Assembly (NCBI RefSeq): GCF_002910905.1
Contig: NZ_NEUE01000305.1
Coordinates: 14,153 to 74,173 of the forward strand
Origin: Streptomyces sp. SM11
GTDB lineage: Bacteria; Actinomycetota; Actinomycetes; Streptomycetales; Streptomycetaceae
Direction of reading: 5' to 3'
Length of the DNA stretch: 60,021 nucleotides
The stretch's first letter is position 1, and each line of letters begins with the position of its first letter. The translations under genes and the position numbers were made by a program. The notes beneath the pieces were generated by a model. It saw nothing but the letters and a program-made list of their open reading frames with translations, did not search any database and was not told where the DNA came from. Shown here in pieces: positions 8,150 to 17,488 of the stretch.

Positions 8150-10795
8150 GTGGCGAATGACGTGACTGTGACCGATCCGGACCGGGGCCTTCGACCGGCC
8201 CCCGGATCTGCGGCGTTGCACCGGTACGAGGCCTACCGAGTGACCGGCGGTCTCGACCTGGACGCCCTGCGGAAGGCCTGGCGGGCCACCGCCGGAGACG
8301 GTGCTCCCCTGGAGCCGGCGGCGGTCGGGAGGGCCGCCGACAGGCAGTTCGGGGACGGGGAGCTGTGCGCCCGGTGGGCGGCCCTGCCTTTCACCGGAGG
8401 CGACACGGCTGCCAGGCTCCACATCGCCCGCAGAAGCCGGGGCGAGCACCTGTTGCTGTTGGTGGCCCCCGACGCCGAGGCCTGGGAGCGGCCGTCCGGA
8501 GCGCTGCCGATCACCCTGTCCGATGCGTACCGCGCGGTCGTGACCGGCCAGAGGCCTCCCGGCTCGACGCGCCGGGGGGCGTCCCCCGCGCACCGGGGCG
8601 AGGAGCCCTCGAAGCCCGCCGCGACGACCGCGCCCGGGCATCTGGTCCTGCCGGCCGACCGGAGCCGCCCGCACCTGCCCCCGCACGCGGGGAGCACCGT
8701 CGCCTTCGACTGGGGCCCGGAGCCGGGTCGGCGTACCGCACGGCTCGCCGAAGCGGAGGGGGTCACGCCCGCGGCTGTGCTGCTGGCCGGTTTCCGGGCC
8801 CTGGTCCGCCACTACGCCGGGCTGGACGACGGCTCCCTGTCCGTCACCTTCCGGGAATTGCTGCACGCCACGTCGGACCCCGGGTCGCGGCCCCACCGGA
8901 TCGAACAGGCCGACGCGGTGTTCGTCCACCGGGACCCGGCACACGCCGCGCTGCGGCTGCCGGGAGCGCGGGTGCGGTCGCTGCCCGTGCACAACGGCAC
9001 GGCCGCCGCCGATCTGACCCTGGTCCTCCAGGGCACCGAGCCCCGCACCACCGGCTTCCTGGAGTACCGCACAGCCCTGTTCGAAGCCGCCTCGGCCCGG
9101 CGGTTGCTGGAGCAGCTGGCCACCCTCCTGGCCGCCGCGACCGCCGACCCCGGCACGGCGATCGGCGAACTGCCGCTGGAGGAGGTACGGCACCGGGAAC
9201 TCGCGCTCCGCGCCTCGGACGGCCGGACGGCCGAGGCGGCCGGGACGGATGCGGTCCACGTCTCGGTACGCCGCCATGCCGGACAGGACGGCGCCGCCGT
9301 CTCGTTCGGCGGCGCGGGCACGGGGTACGGGGAGTTGACCGCGCACGCTGCCCGGATCGCCGAGGCACTCACCGCGGCCGGGGTCAGCCCCGGCTCGCCG
9401 GTGGCGGTGCGGATGGAACCGGGCCCCCGCCGGATCGCCGTGCTGCTGGGAGTCCTGGAGGCCGGCGCCCACCTGGCGTGGTTCGCCCCGGGCGTGGGGG
9501 GCGAGAGGCACAAGTCGATGCTGCGCGATCTGCGCCCCGCCTGCATGGTGCTCGACGGCGGCCCGCAGGAGGACCCGCTGGCCGGGTGGTACGCCGACGA
9601 ACCGGGCGCCCGTCTGCTGGACGCCTCCCGGGCGGTCGGTACCGGGGCCGACGCGTCCGGCGGCACCGCGGCGACGACCGGTGCGCCCCCGGACCCCTCC
9701 GGCCTCGCCTATCTGGCGTTCACCTCCGGGTCCACCGGACGTCCCAAGGGGATCGCGCAGTCGCATGCCGCACTGGCGCAGTTCGCGGGCTGGATGGGCA
9801 GCCGTTTCGCGATGGGACCGGGCGCGCGGGTGGCGCAGTGGGTCTCCCCGGAACACGATCCGGCGCTGGCCGAGGTCTTCGCGACCCTCGTGGCCGGGGG
9901 GACGCTGTGTCCGGTGCCGGAGCGTGTCCGGGTCAATCCGGACAAGCTGGTGCCGTGGCTCGTCAAGGAGGGCATCACCCATCTCCAGACCGTGCCGAGC
10001 TTCGCCCGTGACCTCCTGGGGGTGATCAACGACTCCGGTGCGGACGACCGGCCCCACGCGTTGAGCCATCTGCTCCTGATGGGCGAGGCGCTGCCCGGCG
10101 AACTGGTGGAGGGGCTCCGCACGGCACTGCCGCGCACCCGGCTGATCAACCTCTACGGCCCCACCGAGACCATCGCCGCGACCTGGCACGAGATCACCGG
10201 GCCGACCGCGGGGCCGGTCCCGATCGGGCACCCCCTGCCCGGCCGCCAGGTCGTCGTGGTGGACGAGCACGACCGAGTGTGTCCCGCCGGCGTCACCGGC
10301 GAACTGGTGGTGCGATCCCCGTATGTGACGCCCGGCTACCTCACCGTCGCCGGCGGCCCGCACCACGATGCGTTGTTCAGGCCCGTCGCCGGGTTCGTCC
10401 CCGACGGCGACCGGTGGTACCGGACCGGAGACCTGGCGCGGCTGCGCTTCGACGGCGCCCTGGAGTTCCGGGGCCGCAGCGACTTCCAGATCAAGCTGTT
10501 CGGGAACCGGGTGGAGCTCACCGAGATCGAGGCAGCGCTGGCCCGGGACCCCTCGGTCCTGGAGTGCGCGGTCCTTCCCCACGCCAACGGACAGGGCCTG
10601 GTGACCCGCCTCGGCGTGTACGTGGTGCCGCGAGGCGACCCCGAGAGGGACGCGCGCGAGGACGTCCAGGCCTGGCGGGCCCATCTGCGCCGCCAGTTCG
10701 GGCCCCTCGCGCTGCCCGCAGTGTTCACCCGCCTGACCTCGCGCCTGCCCCGCAACGCCGCGGGAAAGGTGGACCGTTCCCGGCTCGCCCGTTGA
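8150..10795 (+). CDS. sgcC1: beta-tyrosine adenylation enzyme (SgcC1-like NRPS)
   Basis: About 881 residues. Residues 1 to about 360 look like a degenerate condensation-type region (YEAYRVTGGLDLDALRKAWR) without HHxxxDG. The rest is an NRPS adenylation domain: A3 LAFTSGSTGRPKG, A5 NLYGPTE, A7 YRTGDL, A8 with GRSDFQIKLFGNRVEL, and A10 RNAAGKVDR with the catalytic lysine. In C-1027, SgcC1 activates (S)-beta-tyrosine and loads the free-standing carrier SgcC2; the aminomutase making that substrate follows directly. The start is uncertain: GTG codons at 8150, 8162 and 8168 are all possible and none has a good ribosome binding site; the frame is open from 7940. Confidence 0.85.
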   Translation: MANDVTVTDPDRGLRPAPGSAALHRYEAYRVTGGLDLDALRKAWRATAGDGAPLEPAAVGRAADRQFGDGELCARWAALPFTGGDTAARLHIARRSRGEHLLLLVAPDAEAWERPSGALPITLSDAYRAVVTGQRPPGSTRRGASPAHRGEEPSKPAATTAPGHLVLPADRSRPHLPPHAGSTVAFDWGPEPGRRTARLAEAEGVTPAAVLLAGFRALVRHYAGLDDGSLSVTFRELLHATSDPGSRPHRIEQADAVFVHRDPAHAALRLPGARVRSLPVHNGTAAADLTLVLQGTEPRTTGFLEYRTALFEAASARRLLEQLATLLAAATADPGTAIGELPLEEVRHRELALRASDGRTAEAAGTDAVHVSVRRHAGQDGAAVSFGGAGTGYGELTAHAARIAEALTAAGVSPGSPVAVRMEPGPRRIAVLLGVLEAGAHLAWFAPGVGGERHKSMLRDLRPACMVLDGGPQEDPLAGWYADEPGARLLDASRAVGTGADASGGTAATTGAPPDPSGLAYLAFTSGSTGRPKGIAQSHAALAQFAGWMGSRFAMGPGARVAQWVSPEHDPALAEVFATLVAGGTLCPVPERVRVNPDKLVPWLVKEGITHLQTVPSFARDLLGVINDSGADDRPHALSHLLLMGEALPGELVEGLRTALPRTRLINLYGPTETIAATWHEITGPTAGPVPIGHPLPGRQVVVVDEHDRVCPAGVTGELVVRSPYVTPGYLTVAGGPHHDALFRPVAGFVPDGDRWYRTGDLARLRFDGALEFRGRSDFQIKLFGNRVELTEIEAALARDPSVLECAVLPHANGQGLVTRLGVYVVPRGDPERDAREDVQAWRAHLRRQFGPLALPAVFTRLTSRLPRNAAGKVDRSRLAR

Positions 10796-10874
10796 GCCGC
10801 CCTTCCCGCGCCGCCCCCGACCTCGCTCTTCCGCCCCTGTCGTACCCCCGGCCCCGGCCGCTACCAATGGAGTG

Positions 10875-12494
10875 ATGGCATTGACCCAAGTCGAGACCGA
10901 GAACGTCCCGGTTTCCTTCGACGGCGAGACGCTGACCATCGACGCTGTACGCCGCGTCGCGGAAGAGGGCGCGACGGTCGGTGTACCGGCCGAAGCCGTC
11001 GCGAAGGCTCGCAAGAGCCGGGAGATCTTCGAGGGGATCGCCGAACAGAACATCCCCATCTACGGCGTGACCACCGGTTACGGCGAGATGATCTACATGC
11101 AGGTCGACAAGTCGAAGGAAGTCGAGCTCCAGACCAACCTGGTACGCAGCCACAGCGCCGGCGTCGGTCCGCTCTTCGCGGAGGACGAGGCGCGGGCCAT
11201 CGTCGCCGCCCGACTGAACACCCTGGCCAAGGGGCACTCCGCGGTACGCCCTGTGGTCCTGGAGCGTCTCGCGCAGTATCTGAACGAGGGCATCACCCCC
11301 GCCATACCCGAGATCGGGTCGCTGGGCGCGAGCGGTGACCTGGCGCCGCTCTCCCACGTCGCGAGCACCCTGATCGGTGAGGGCTACGTCCTGCGCGAGG
11401 GAAGGCCGGTGCCGACCGCCCGGGTACTGGCCGAACGGGGCATCGAGCCGCTCGAACTACGCTTCAAGGAGGGCCTGGCACTGATCAACGGCACCTCCGG
11501 GATGACCGGCCTGGGCTCCCTGGTCGTCGGGCGCGCGCTGGAACAGGCCCAGCAGGCCGAGATCGTCACCGCGTTGCTCATCGAGGCCGTACGCGGTTCC
11601 ACCAGCCCCTTCCTCCCCGAGGGGCACGACATCGCGCGGCCGCACGAGGGGCAGATCGACACGGCGGCCAACATGCGGGCCCTGATGCGCGGCAGCCGGC
11701 TGACGGTCGAGCACGCCGACCTGCGTCGCGAGCTGCAGAAGGACAAGGAAGCCGGCAAGGACGTCCAGCGCTCGGAGATCTACCTGCAGAAGGCCTACTC
11801 CCTGCGGGCCATCCCGCAGGTGGTCGGCGCGGTCCGCGACACCCTCTACCACGCACGCCACAAGCTGCACATCGAGCTCAACTCGGCCAACGACAACCCG
11901 CTCTTCTTCGAAGGGAAGGAGATCTTCCACGGCGCGAACTTCCACGGCCAGCCGATCGCGTTCGCCATGGACTTCGTGACCATCGCGCTCACTCAGCTCG
12001 GCGTACTGGCCGAGCGGCAACTCAACCGGGCCCTCAACCGCCACCTCAGCTACGGCCTGCCGGAGTTCCTCGTCGCCGGGGACCCGGGCCTGCACAGCGG
12101 GTTCGCCGGCGCCCAGTACCCGGCCACCGCCCTGGTCGCCGAGAACCGTACGATCGGCCCGGCCAGCACCCAGAGCGTCCCGTCCAACGGCGACAACCAG
12201 GACGTGGTGAGCATGGGCCTCATCGCGGCCCGCAACGCCCGCCGGGTCCTGTCGAACAACAACACGATTCTCGCGGTGGAGTTCCTGGCCGCCGCCCAGG
12301 CGGTCGACGTCTCCCACCGGTTCGACGGCCTGAGCCCGGGCTCGAAGGCCACGTACGAGGCGATACGCGCCCTGGTTCCGACGCTGGGCGTCGACCGCTA
12401 CATGGCCGACGACATCGAGCTGGTGGCCGCCGCGCTGTCCCGCGGCGAGTTCATCGGGGCGATCGCCCGGCACACGGACATCAAGCTGCACTGA
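10875..12494 (+). CDS. sgcC4: MIO-dependent tyrosine 2,3-aminomutase (SgcC4-like)
   Basis: A 539-residue member of the ammonia-lyase/aminomutase family. The prosthetic MIO group forms from A152-S153-G154 in GSLGASGDLAPLSH, the position known for SgcC4. The active-site tyrosine region IYGVTTGYGEMIYMQ and the NGDNQDVVSMG segment are intact. The enzyme converts L-tyrosine to (S)-beta-tyrosine, the first step of the beta-amino acid moiety. The ATG at 10875 gives the length I recall for SgcC4; a GTG at 10872 in the same frame is possible. The protein looks extremely close to SgcC4 from memory. It ends at a strong hairpin against the convergent carrier gene. Confidence 0.95.
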   Translation: MALTQVETENVPVSFDGETLTIDAVRRVAEEGATVGVPAEAVAKARKSREIFEGIAEQNIPIYGVTTGYGEMIYMQVDKSKEVELQTNLVRSHSAGVGPLFAEDEARAIVAARLNTLAKGHSAVRPVVLERLAQYLNEGITPAIPEIGSLGASGDLAPLSHVASTLIGEGYVLREGRPVPTARVLAERGIEPLELRFKEGLALINGTSGMTGLGSLVVGRALEQAQQAEIVTALLIEAVRGSTSPFLPEGHDIARPHEGQIDTAANMRALMRGSRLTVEHADLRRELQKDKEAGKDVQRSEIYLQKAYSLRAIPQVVGAVRDTLYHARHKLHIELNSANDNPLFFEGKEIFHGANFHGQPIAFAMDFVTIALTQLGVLAERQLNRALNRHLSYGLPEFLVAGDPGLHSGFAGAQYPATALVAENRTIGPASTQSVPSNGDNQDVVSMGLIAARNARRVLSNNNTILAVEFLAAAQAVDVSHRFDGLSPGSKATYEAIRALVPTLGVDRYMADDIELVAAALSRGEFIGAIARHTDIKLH

Positions 12495-12517
12495 CCCGCC
12501 CCGCGGCATTCGGCGCA

Positions 12518-12560
12518 CGGCTGAGGCGGTTCACCCGATGGGGGTGAACCGCCTCAGCCG
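12518..12560. terminator. bidirectional terminator, 19-bp stem
   Basis: A perfect 19-bp inverted repeat (12518-12536 and 12542-12560) with a 5-base loop lies between the convergent aminomutase and carrier-protein genes and would terminate both. Confidence 0.85.
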
Positions 12561-12602
12561 CGTGGTGCCGGGCGCTGCGGGGAGGCGGCGCCCGGCACGG
12601 CC

Positions 12603-12884
12603 TCACCCCGCCCGGGAACCGTCCGCGCCCGCCGCTTCGGCCGTTCGGACGACCGCCGCGATGAAGGTCGGCAGATCCGGGTCGTCGAAGAGGACGCCGA
12701 CATCGACCCAGATGTCCAGCTCCTCCTGGATGCGTGTGGCGATGCGCACGGCGGAGACGGACTGGCCGCCCAGCTCGATGAACGTCGCACCGTCCTCACC
12801 GGTGGCGCCGAGAACGCCGGCCCAGATCCTGGTGACCTGCTCCTCCAGGGAGGATCCGGCCGCTGCGTCGGGAATGGTGGCCAC
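12603..12884 (-). CDS. sgcC2: free-standing peptidyl carrier protein (SgcC2-like)
   Basis: A 93-residue carrier protein with the phosphopantetheine attachment motif ELGGQSVSAVRI; S42 is the modified serine. In C-1027 the homologue carries beta-tyrosine while the halogenase and the hydroxylase act on it, then hands it to the condensation enzyme. The GTG start at 12884 follows AAAGGAA. It lies 48 bases downstream of the condensation gene on the same strand, so acyl carrier and transferase are co-transcribed. Confidence 0.92.
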   Translation of the reverse strand: MATIPDAAAGSSLEEQVTRIWAGVLGATGEDGATFIELGGQSVSAVRIATRIQEELDIWVDVGVLFDDPDLPTFIAAVVRTAEAAGADGSRAG

Positions 12885-12932
12885 TGGATTTCCTTTCTTC
12901 GGGCGGGCTCTGCCCCGCCGGCCGGACCGGCG

Positions 12933-14315
12933 TCAGGGATTGAGGGGGGCGTCCGGCTGCGCCACGGACTGCTCCAGCAGATCGAGATAGTCGGCCAGGA
13001 AGGCCGCCATCGTCTCGTCCTTGAACCGGTTGGTGTTGTACCCGAGGCTTCCGGCCATGGACCCCGAGGAGTCGATGTGGACCGACCACAGCACTCCGTC
13101 GGGAATGTCCGAGCCCTCCGGCTGCGACAGCTGCCGCTCCCAGATCTTCGAGTACGTCAGGTCCCCGGCCTGCTCGCTTCCGTCGGAGGCCGGCGCGTGC
13201 ACGGCCTGGAAGACCGAGATCTGGTGGTCGTCGGACGCCGCCGTCGCCATCAGCTCGGGAACCTGCGGTATCAGCTGCGAGAACGGCAGCTCGTGGGTGA
13301 ACGCCTGACCGCAGGTGGTGCGCGTGCGCAACACCACCTCGCGGAAGGACTCACAGCCCGCGAGGTCGGTGCGCAGCGGCAGGAAGTTGATGAAGGAGCC
13401 CACGGTGTCCTCGAACCGCGAGTTGTTCCGGCCTCCGGAGAAGGTGGGAACCGTGATGTCCAGCTCGCCCGTCCTGCGGTGGAGCAGCACCTGGTAGGCG
13501 GCGAACATCGTCATGAACGGCGAGCACTTGGCCGCCCGCGAGAACTCCAGGACGGCATCGGCCAGCTCCCCGCGCACAGCGAACCGCAGCCACGCGGTGC
13601 CCTTGGGCAGGCCCGCCGAGCGCGGCATGTCCGTCTGGATCCCGGTGATCCGCGCCCCTTCCAGGCGGGTACGCCAGAAGTTCTTCGACACCGCGGCCCG
13701 CGGCGCCTCGGCCGCCGAGCGCTCCCAGCGTGCGAACTCCGCGTGCTGCGTCGGCTCGGGCAGCTCGGGGACCGGGTGACCACGCCGGGCGGCGTAGAGG
13801 TTGAGCAGATCGCGCGCGACGACGTGCATGGCCCAGGCGTCCACCGCCGTGTGGTGGGCGATGAGCGCCAGCACCGAGTCCTTCTGGTCGAAGCGTCCCA
13901 GCACGGCACGGAGCAGCGGCATCTCCCGCACGCTCAGCCCGGTGGACTCGACCTCGTTGAGCAGTTCCTCACTGCGCCGGACCCGCTCGGACTGGTCGAT
14001 TCCACCGAGGTCGCGGACCTCCAGTCGCGCGGGCCCCGCGGGCAGGACCACCGGCCGGTGCGTGGCGCCCTCGCGGACCAGCGAGGTCCGCAGGGCCTCG
14101 TGGCGCACGACGACATCGCGCAGTGCCTCGCGCAGGGTCTCCTCGTCGACCTCACCGGTGAGCCGCCAGGCCCCGACGATGTGGTACATCGGACCGAACG
14201 GGCCGACGTCGGCACCGTCGTTACCGCTGTCGAACATGCACAGGAACTCCTGGTGGAACGAGAGCGGCGGCGCCGCACCGTCCTGGGGCTGCTCGATGGT
14301 GTCGGACGTCGTCAT
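12933..14315 (-). CDS. sgcC5: ester-forming NRPS condensation enzyme (SgcC5-like)
   Basis: A 460-residue stand-alone condensation domain: N-terminal LSFHQEFLCMF and VVVRHEALRTSL, the catalytic region AHHTAVDAW at residues 153-161, and the C-terminal VPTFSGGRNNSRFEDTVGSFINFLPLR. The usual HHxxxDG ends here in Ala (H154-H155-T-A-V-D159-A160); the catalytic second histidine is kept. SgcC5 is known to join the carrier-bound beta-tyrosine to a hydroxyl of the enediyne core, making an ester rather than an amide. The ATG at 14315 opens the unit; the downstream neighbour is the carrier protein it uses. Confidence 0.92.
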   Translation of the reverse strand: MTTSDTIEQPQDGAAPPLSFHQEFLCMFDSGNDGADVGPFGPMYHIVGAWRLTGEVDEETLREALRDVVVRHEALRTSLVREGATHRPVVLPAGPARLEVRDLGGIDQSERVRRSEELLNEVESTGLSVREMPLLRAVLGRFDQKDSVLALIAHHTAVDAWAMHVVARDLLNLYAARRGHPVPELPEPTQHAEFARWERSAAEAPRAAVSKNFWRTRLEGARITGIQTDMPRSAGLPKGTAWLRFAVRGELADAVLEFSRAAKCSPFMTMFAAYQVLLHRRTGELDITVPTFSGGRNNSRFEDTVGSFINFLPLRTDLAGCESFREVVLRTRTTCGQAFTHELPFSQLIPQVPELMATAASDDHQISVFQAVHAPASDGSEQAGDLTYSKIWERQLSQPEGSDIPDGVLWSVHIDSSGSMAGSLGYNTNRFKDETMAAFLADYLDLLEQSVAQPDAPLNP

Positions 14316-14385
14316 GGTGTCAACCTCTCATCGGGAACGTCGCCGGCGCTCGGTGCCGGACGGAGTGACGGAGCCGCGCGGCCGG

Positions 14386-15714
14386 TCATCCGGCGGTGCG
14401 GGCGACGGCGGGTTCGGACACCGGGCCGCTGCCCGGGGCCGACGGGTCGCGGCGGTACAGGCGGCGCTCCCACACCGTGGCCGGCCAGGCGAGAAGGACC
14501 GCGGCCATCACGGCGGCGATGAACCAGCCGGATGCGCCCCGCTCGTCGGAGTAGGCGGCCAGCAGCGGGCCCGCCCCGCCGAGGAGTGCGGTGGTCGAGG
14601 CGTGCGGCAGGCCGATGCCCAGGCCGCGTATCTGGGGCGGAAAGATTCTGGAGAGCATCTTGGGCAGCACCATCGTGACGCAGCCGAGGAAGATCACTCC
14701 GGTGCTGTAGGTGAACGCCAGGCTGACGAACGAGTCCTGGACGGTGAGGTAGGCGTACGATCCCACGGCGGCGAAGACGACGCTGGACACGATGAGGAAC
14801 CTCCCCGGATCCACCCGGTCGGCGAGCAGCCCCAGGGGGACCTGGAGCGCGATCACCGAACCGGTCACGCAGACCACCACCCAGAACATCGTCTGCGAGC
14901 CGATCAGCCGGTGGCCCATCGCCGGGACCGCGGTCGACCACGTTCCGCCTATCACGCCCAGGCCAGCCACGAACATCACGGCCAGGAGCACCTGCCGCCG
15001 ATGGGCACCGATCAGTTGGCGCAGCGAGCCGCGCCGGGCGCGGGGGCGCACCTCGCGTCGGAAGACCTCGGTCTCGGTGAGACGACGGCGCAGCACCAGC
15101 AGGATCACGCCGAAGACACCGCCGAGGAGGAAGGGCACCCTCCAGCCCCAGGCCTCCATCGTCGCGGTGCCCAGCCACGTTCCGAGTCCCGCGCCGAGCA
15201 GGGAGGCGACGAAGGGGCCGGCCATGGTCGTCACGGAGAACAGGCTGCTGTAGAGGCACCGGCGGTTCTTCGGCGCGATCTCCATCAGGTAGGTGGCGGC
15301 CGCCGTCCACTCCCCGCCCGACGAGATGCCCTGGGCGAGCCGGGCCAGCAGCAGCACCAGCGGCGCGAGGATCCCGATGTGCTCGTAGGTCGGGACGATC
15401 GCGATCAGCGTCGAGCCGCCGGTCATCAGGCCGATCGCCAGCATCAGGGCGGGCCGGCGGCCGCGCCGGTCGGCGAGGCGGCCGAGCAGAACACCGCCGA
15501 TCGGCCGGAACAGCATGCCGGTGCCGAAGACCGCGAACGCGCCGAGCAGAGAGGTGAGCGGATTGGACGACGGGAAGAACTGGGCCGCGAACAGCGGCGC
15601 GAAGAGCCCGTAGGCCAGCCAGTCGAACGACTCCACGAAGTTTCCCACCACGGTCGCCACCACGGAGCGTCGGTGCGATGCCTCCGGCCGCACCGAACGA
15701 TTGACAGCGGGCAT
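14386..15714 (-). CDS. MFS transporter, metabolite:H+ symporter type
   Basis: A 442-residue protein with about 12 membrane segments. The start region VVATVVGNFVESFDWLAYGLFAPLFA and the loop GRLADRRGRRPALM between helices 2 and 3 are typical of the MHS branch (shikimate, proline/betaine and citrate carriers) of the major facilitator superfamily. The ATG at 15714 follows GGAGG; longer frames upstream are not needed. It precedes the condensation and carrier genes on the same strand. It could take up a precursor or export product; I cannot decide which from sequence. Confidence 0.82.
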   Translation of the reverse strand: MPAVNRSVRPEASHRRSVVATVVGNFVESFDWLAYGLFAPLFAAQFFPSSNPLTSLLGAFAVFGTGMLFRPIGGVLLGRLADRRGRRPALMLAIGLMTGGSTLIAIVPTYEHIGILAPLVLLLARLAQGISSGGEWTAAATYLMEIAPKNRRCLYSSLFSVTTMAGPFVASLLGAGLGTWLGTATMEAWGWRVPFLLGGVFGVILLVLRRRLTETEVFRREVRPRARRGSLRQLIGAHRRQVLLAVMFVAGLGVIGGTWSTAVPAMGHRLIGSQTMFWVVVCVTGSVIALQVPLGLLADRVDPGRFLIVSSVVFAAVGSYAYLTVQDSFVSLAFTYSTGVIFLGCVTMVLPKMLSRIFPPQIRGLGIGLPHASTTALLGGAGPLLAAYSDERGASGWFIAAVMAAVLLAWPATVWERRLYRRDPSAPGSGPVSEPAVARTAG

Positions 15715-15940
15715 CGAGCCTCCGTGCGTAAACGTGTGCGAAGTCCTTGACACCGCAGATCGTCGCACCGGGGCCGGGGCCGCAGCTTCTTCCAGAATGC
15801 GCGACTTGTTATGGCCGTGAAGTGACTGGCGGAGGGCGCAACGCAGGAGATGCCCCGGCCTGGGGCGTGCTGCCAGCGTCGGGCCCAGGCAGGGCTGTCG
15901 GCCGTGCCGCATCCGCCATCCAACGGACGGGAACCGAGAT

Positions 15941-16363
15941 ATGACCAGCAGCAACTCGACCTCCTCCGCTCCGACCGCGGCCCTGGCCGCGGTCGCCGCC
16001 CTTCCCGCACGCATCGTGGCCGCGTGGGCCGCCCACGACGCCGACGCCTTCGCGGAGGTGTTCGCCGAGGACGGCACGATGATTCTTCCGGGCCTCTACC
16101 GCAAGGGCCGTGAGACCATCCGCACGCACATGGGGGCCGCGTTCGCGGGCCCCTACAAGGGCACGCGCGTCATCGGCAGCCCCATCGACGCGCGTCTGCT
16201 CGGCGACGGGGTCGCCCTGCTGATCACCGAAGGAGGCATCCTGGCCCCCGGTGAATCCGAGCCGAGCGGCGACGGCGCCGTACGGGCTTCCTGGCTGGCC
16301 GTCGAGCAGGACGGGCAGTGGCGTCTGGCCGCGTACCAGAACAGCCCCCGCGAGAACGGCTGA
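15941..16363 (+). CDS. sgcJ: SgcJ-type SnoaL/NTF2-like protein
   Basis: A 140-residue protein of the SgcJ/EcaC group. The N-terminal helix (PARIVAAWAAHDADAFAEVFAEDGTMI), the loop LPGLYRKGRETIRTHM and the C-terminal strand SWLAVEQDGQWRLAAYQNSP give the cone-shaped NTF2-like fold. Homologues occur widely in enediyne clusters; a catalytic role is unproven. It is the first plus-strand gene after the divergent MFS transporter (227 bases apart), with an alpha/beta hydrolase following. The ATG at 15941 has only a weak purine-rich site upstream. Confidence 0.85.
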   Translation: MTSSNSTSSAPTAALAAVAALPARIVAAWAAHDADAFAEVFAEDGTMILPGLYRKGRETIRTHMGAAFAGPYKGTRVIGSPIDARLLGDGVALLITEGGILAPGESEPSGDGAVRASWLAVEQDGQWRLAAYQNSPRENG

Positions 16364-16584
16364 CCGACCCCGCGCAGCCGGTTCGCGACCGGAGACACTT
16401 GCGCATTCCTGAAGATGCGGGCCGGGCCGGAAGCCGTGACAATGTCCGGGAGGTCGGGGCACGCCGTCGAGCAGCGGCCGGCGTGCCCGATCCGGTCCCG
16501 ATCCCGGCAGGACCGATTACTTTTCCACCGAACGTCGGTCTCCATGTCGGCAGCACGGCCCACAACGTGAATCTGAGGGAAAGT

Positions 16585-17421
16585 ATGTCTTCAACCCGCG
16601 AGAAAGCAGCCAAGGTGGAATCGACGACGGTATCGGCCGACGGCACCAGAATCGCCTTCGAGAAGTCGGGCGGCGGGCCGGCGGTGATCCTGGTCGCCTC
16701 CGCCCTGGCCGACCGCTCCGACACCAAGAAGCTCGCAGGTCTCCTCGCCGAGCACTTCACGGTGATCAACTACGACCGCCGGGGCCGCGGCGCCAGCGCC
16801 GACTCCACCGCGTACGCGGTGGAGCGGGAGATCGAGGACATCGCGGCGCTGATCGACCACGCTGGCGGTTCGGCGTCCGTGTTCGGCAGCTCGTCCGGGG
16901 CGGTGCTCGCCCTGCGCGCCGCCGCCGCCGGCCTGAAGGTGGACAAGCTCGCGCTCTACGAGCCGCCGTTCTCCGTCACCAGCGACGGTTTCGGCCCGCC
17001 GACCGGTTTCGCCGAGCAGATCGACACCCTGATCGCGCAGGACCGGCGCAGCGAGGCGGTCAAGGCGTTCATGGTCAAGGCGCAGGGCATGCCCTCGTTC
17101 ATGGTCGGCTCCATGCGGCTGATGCCCGGCATCTGGTCCGGGCTCAAGGGCATGGCCCACACACTCCCCTACGACATCGCGGTGATGGGCGACACCCAGC
17201 AGGGCAGGCCGCTCTCTCCCGAGCAGTGGTCGTCGGCGTCCGCCCCGACCCTGGTGCTGACCGGTTCGAAGAGCCCCGACGGCTTCCAGCGCGCCGCGAA
17301 GGAGCTCACCGGGGTGCTTCCCCACGCGAGTCACCACACACTGAACGGGCTCAACCACGGCGCTGTGGCCATGGCGCCGAAGAAGCTCGCCCCGGAGCTC
17401 ATCGAGTTCCTGCGCGGCTGA
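16585..17421 (+). CDS. alpha/beta hydrolase
   Basis: A 278-residue single-domain alpha/beta hydrolase. The nucleophile elbow FGSSSGAVLAL carries the catalytic serine, NYDRRGRGAS marks the preceding strand-turn, and LNGLNHGAVA near the C-terminus probably supplies the histidine. The ATG at 16585 follows GAGGGA. It lies 221 bases after the SgcJ gene on the same strand and runs into a very strong terminator. No substrate can be inferred; esterase, thioesterase-like editing or a non-catalytic role are all possible. Confidence 0.8.
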   Translation: MSSTREKAAKVESTTVSADGTRIAFEKSGGGPAVILVASALADRSDTKKLAGLLAEHFTVINYDRRGRGASADSTAYAVEREIEDIAALIDHAGGSASVFGSSSGAVLALRAAAAGLKVDKLALYEPPFSVTSDGFGPPTGFAEQIDTLIAQDRRSEAVKAFMVKAQGMPSFMVGSMRLMPGIWSGLKGMAHTLPYDIAVMGDTQQGRPLSPEQWSSASAPTLVLTGSKSPDGFQRAAKELTGVLPHASHHTLNGLNHGAVAMAPKKLAPELIEFLRG

Positions 17422-17428
17422 GCCTTCT

Positions 17429-17487
17429 CCCGACGACGGATCGCGGCCCCCGGACACGACGTCCGGGGGCCGCGATCCGTCGTCGGG
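17429..17487. terminator. bidirectional terminator, 27-bp perfect stem
   Basis: Perfect 27-bp arms (17429-17455 and 17461-17487) enclose a 5-base loop. The hairpin fills the gap between the convergent hydrolase and hydroxylase genes and abuts the hydroxylase stop codon. Confidence 0.9.
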
Positions 17488-17488
17488 G

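Noticed and set aside
5601..8165. 854-residue plus-strand frame opposite the MMPL pump
   Set aside because: Composition dominated by Gly, Arg, His, Gln and Asp; no membrane segments or motifs; shadow of the transporter.
8066..11059. 997-residue minus-strand frame opposite the adenylation gene
   Set aside because: High-GC shadow: low-complexity Gly/Arg/Gln sequence with no family motifs, opposite a fully motif-supported gene.
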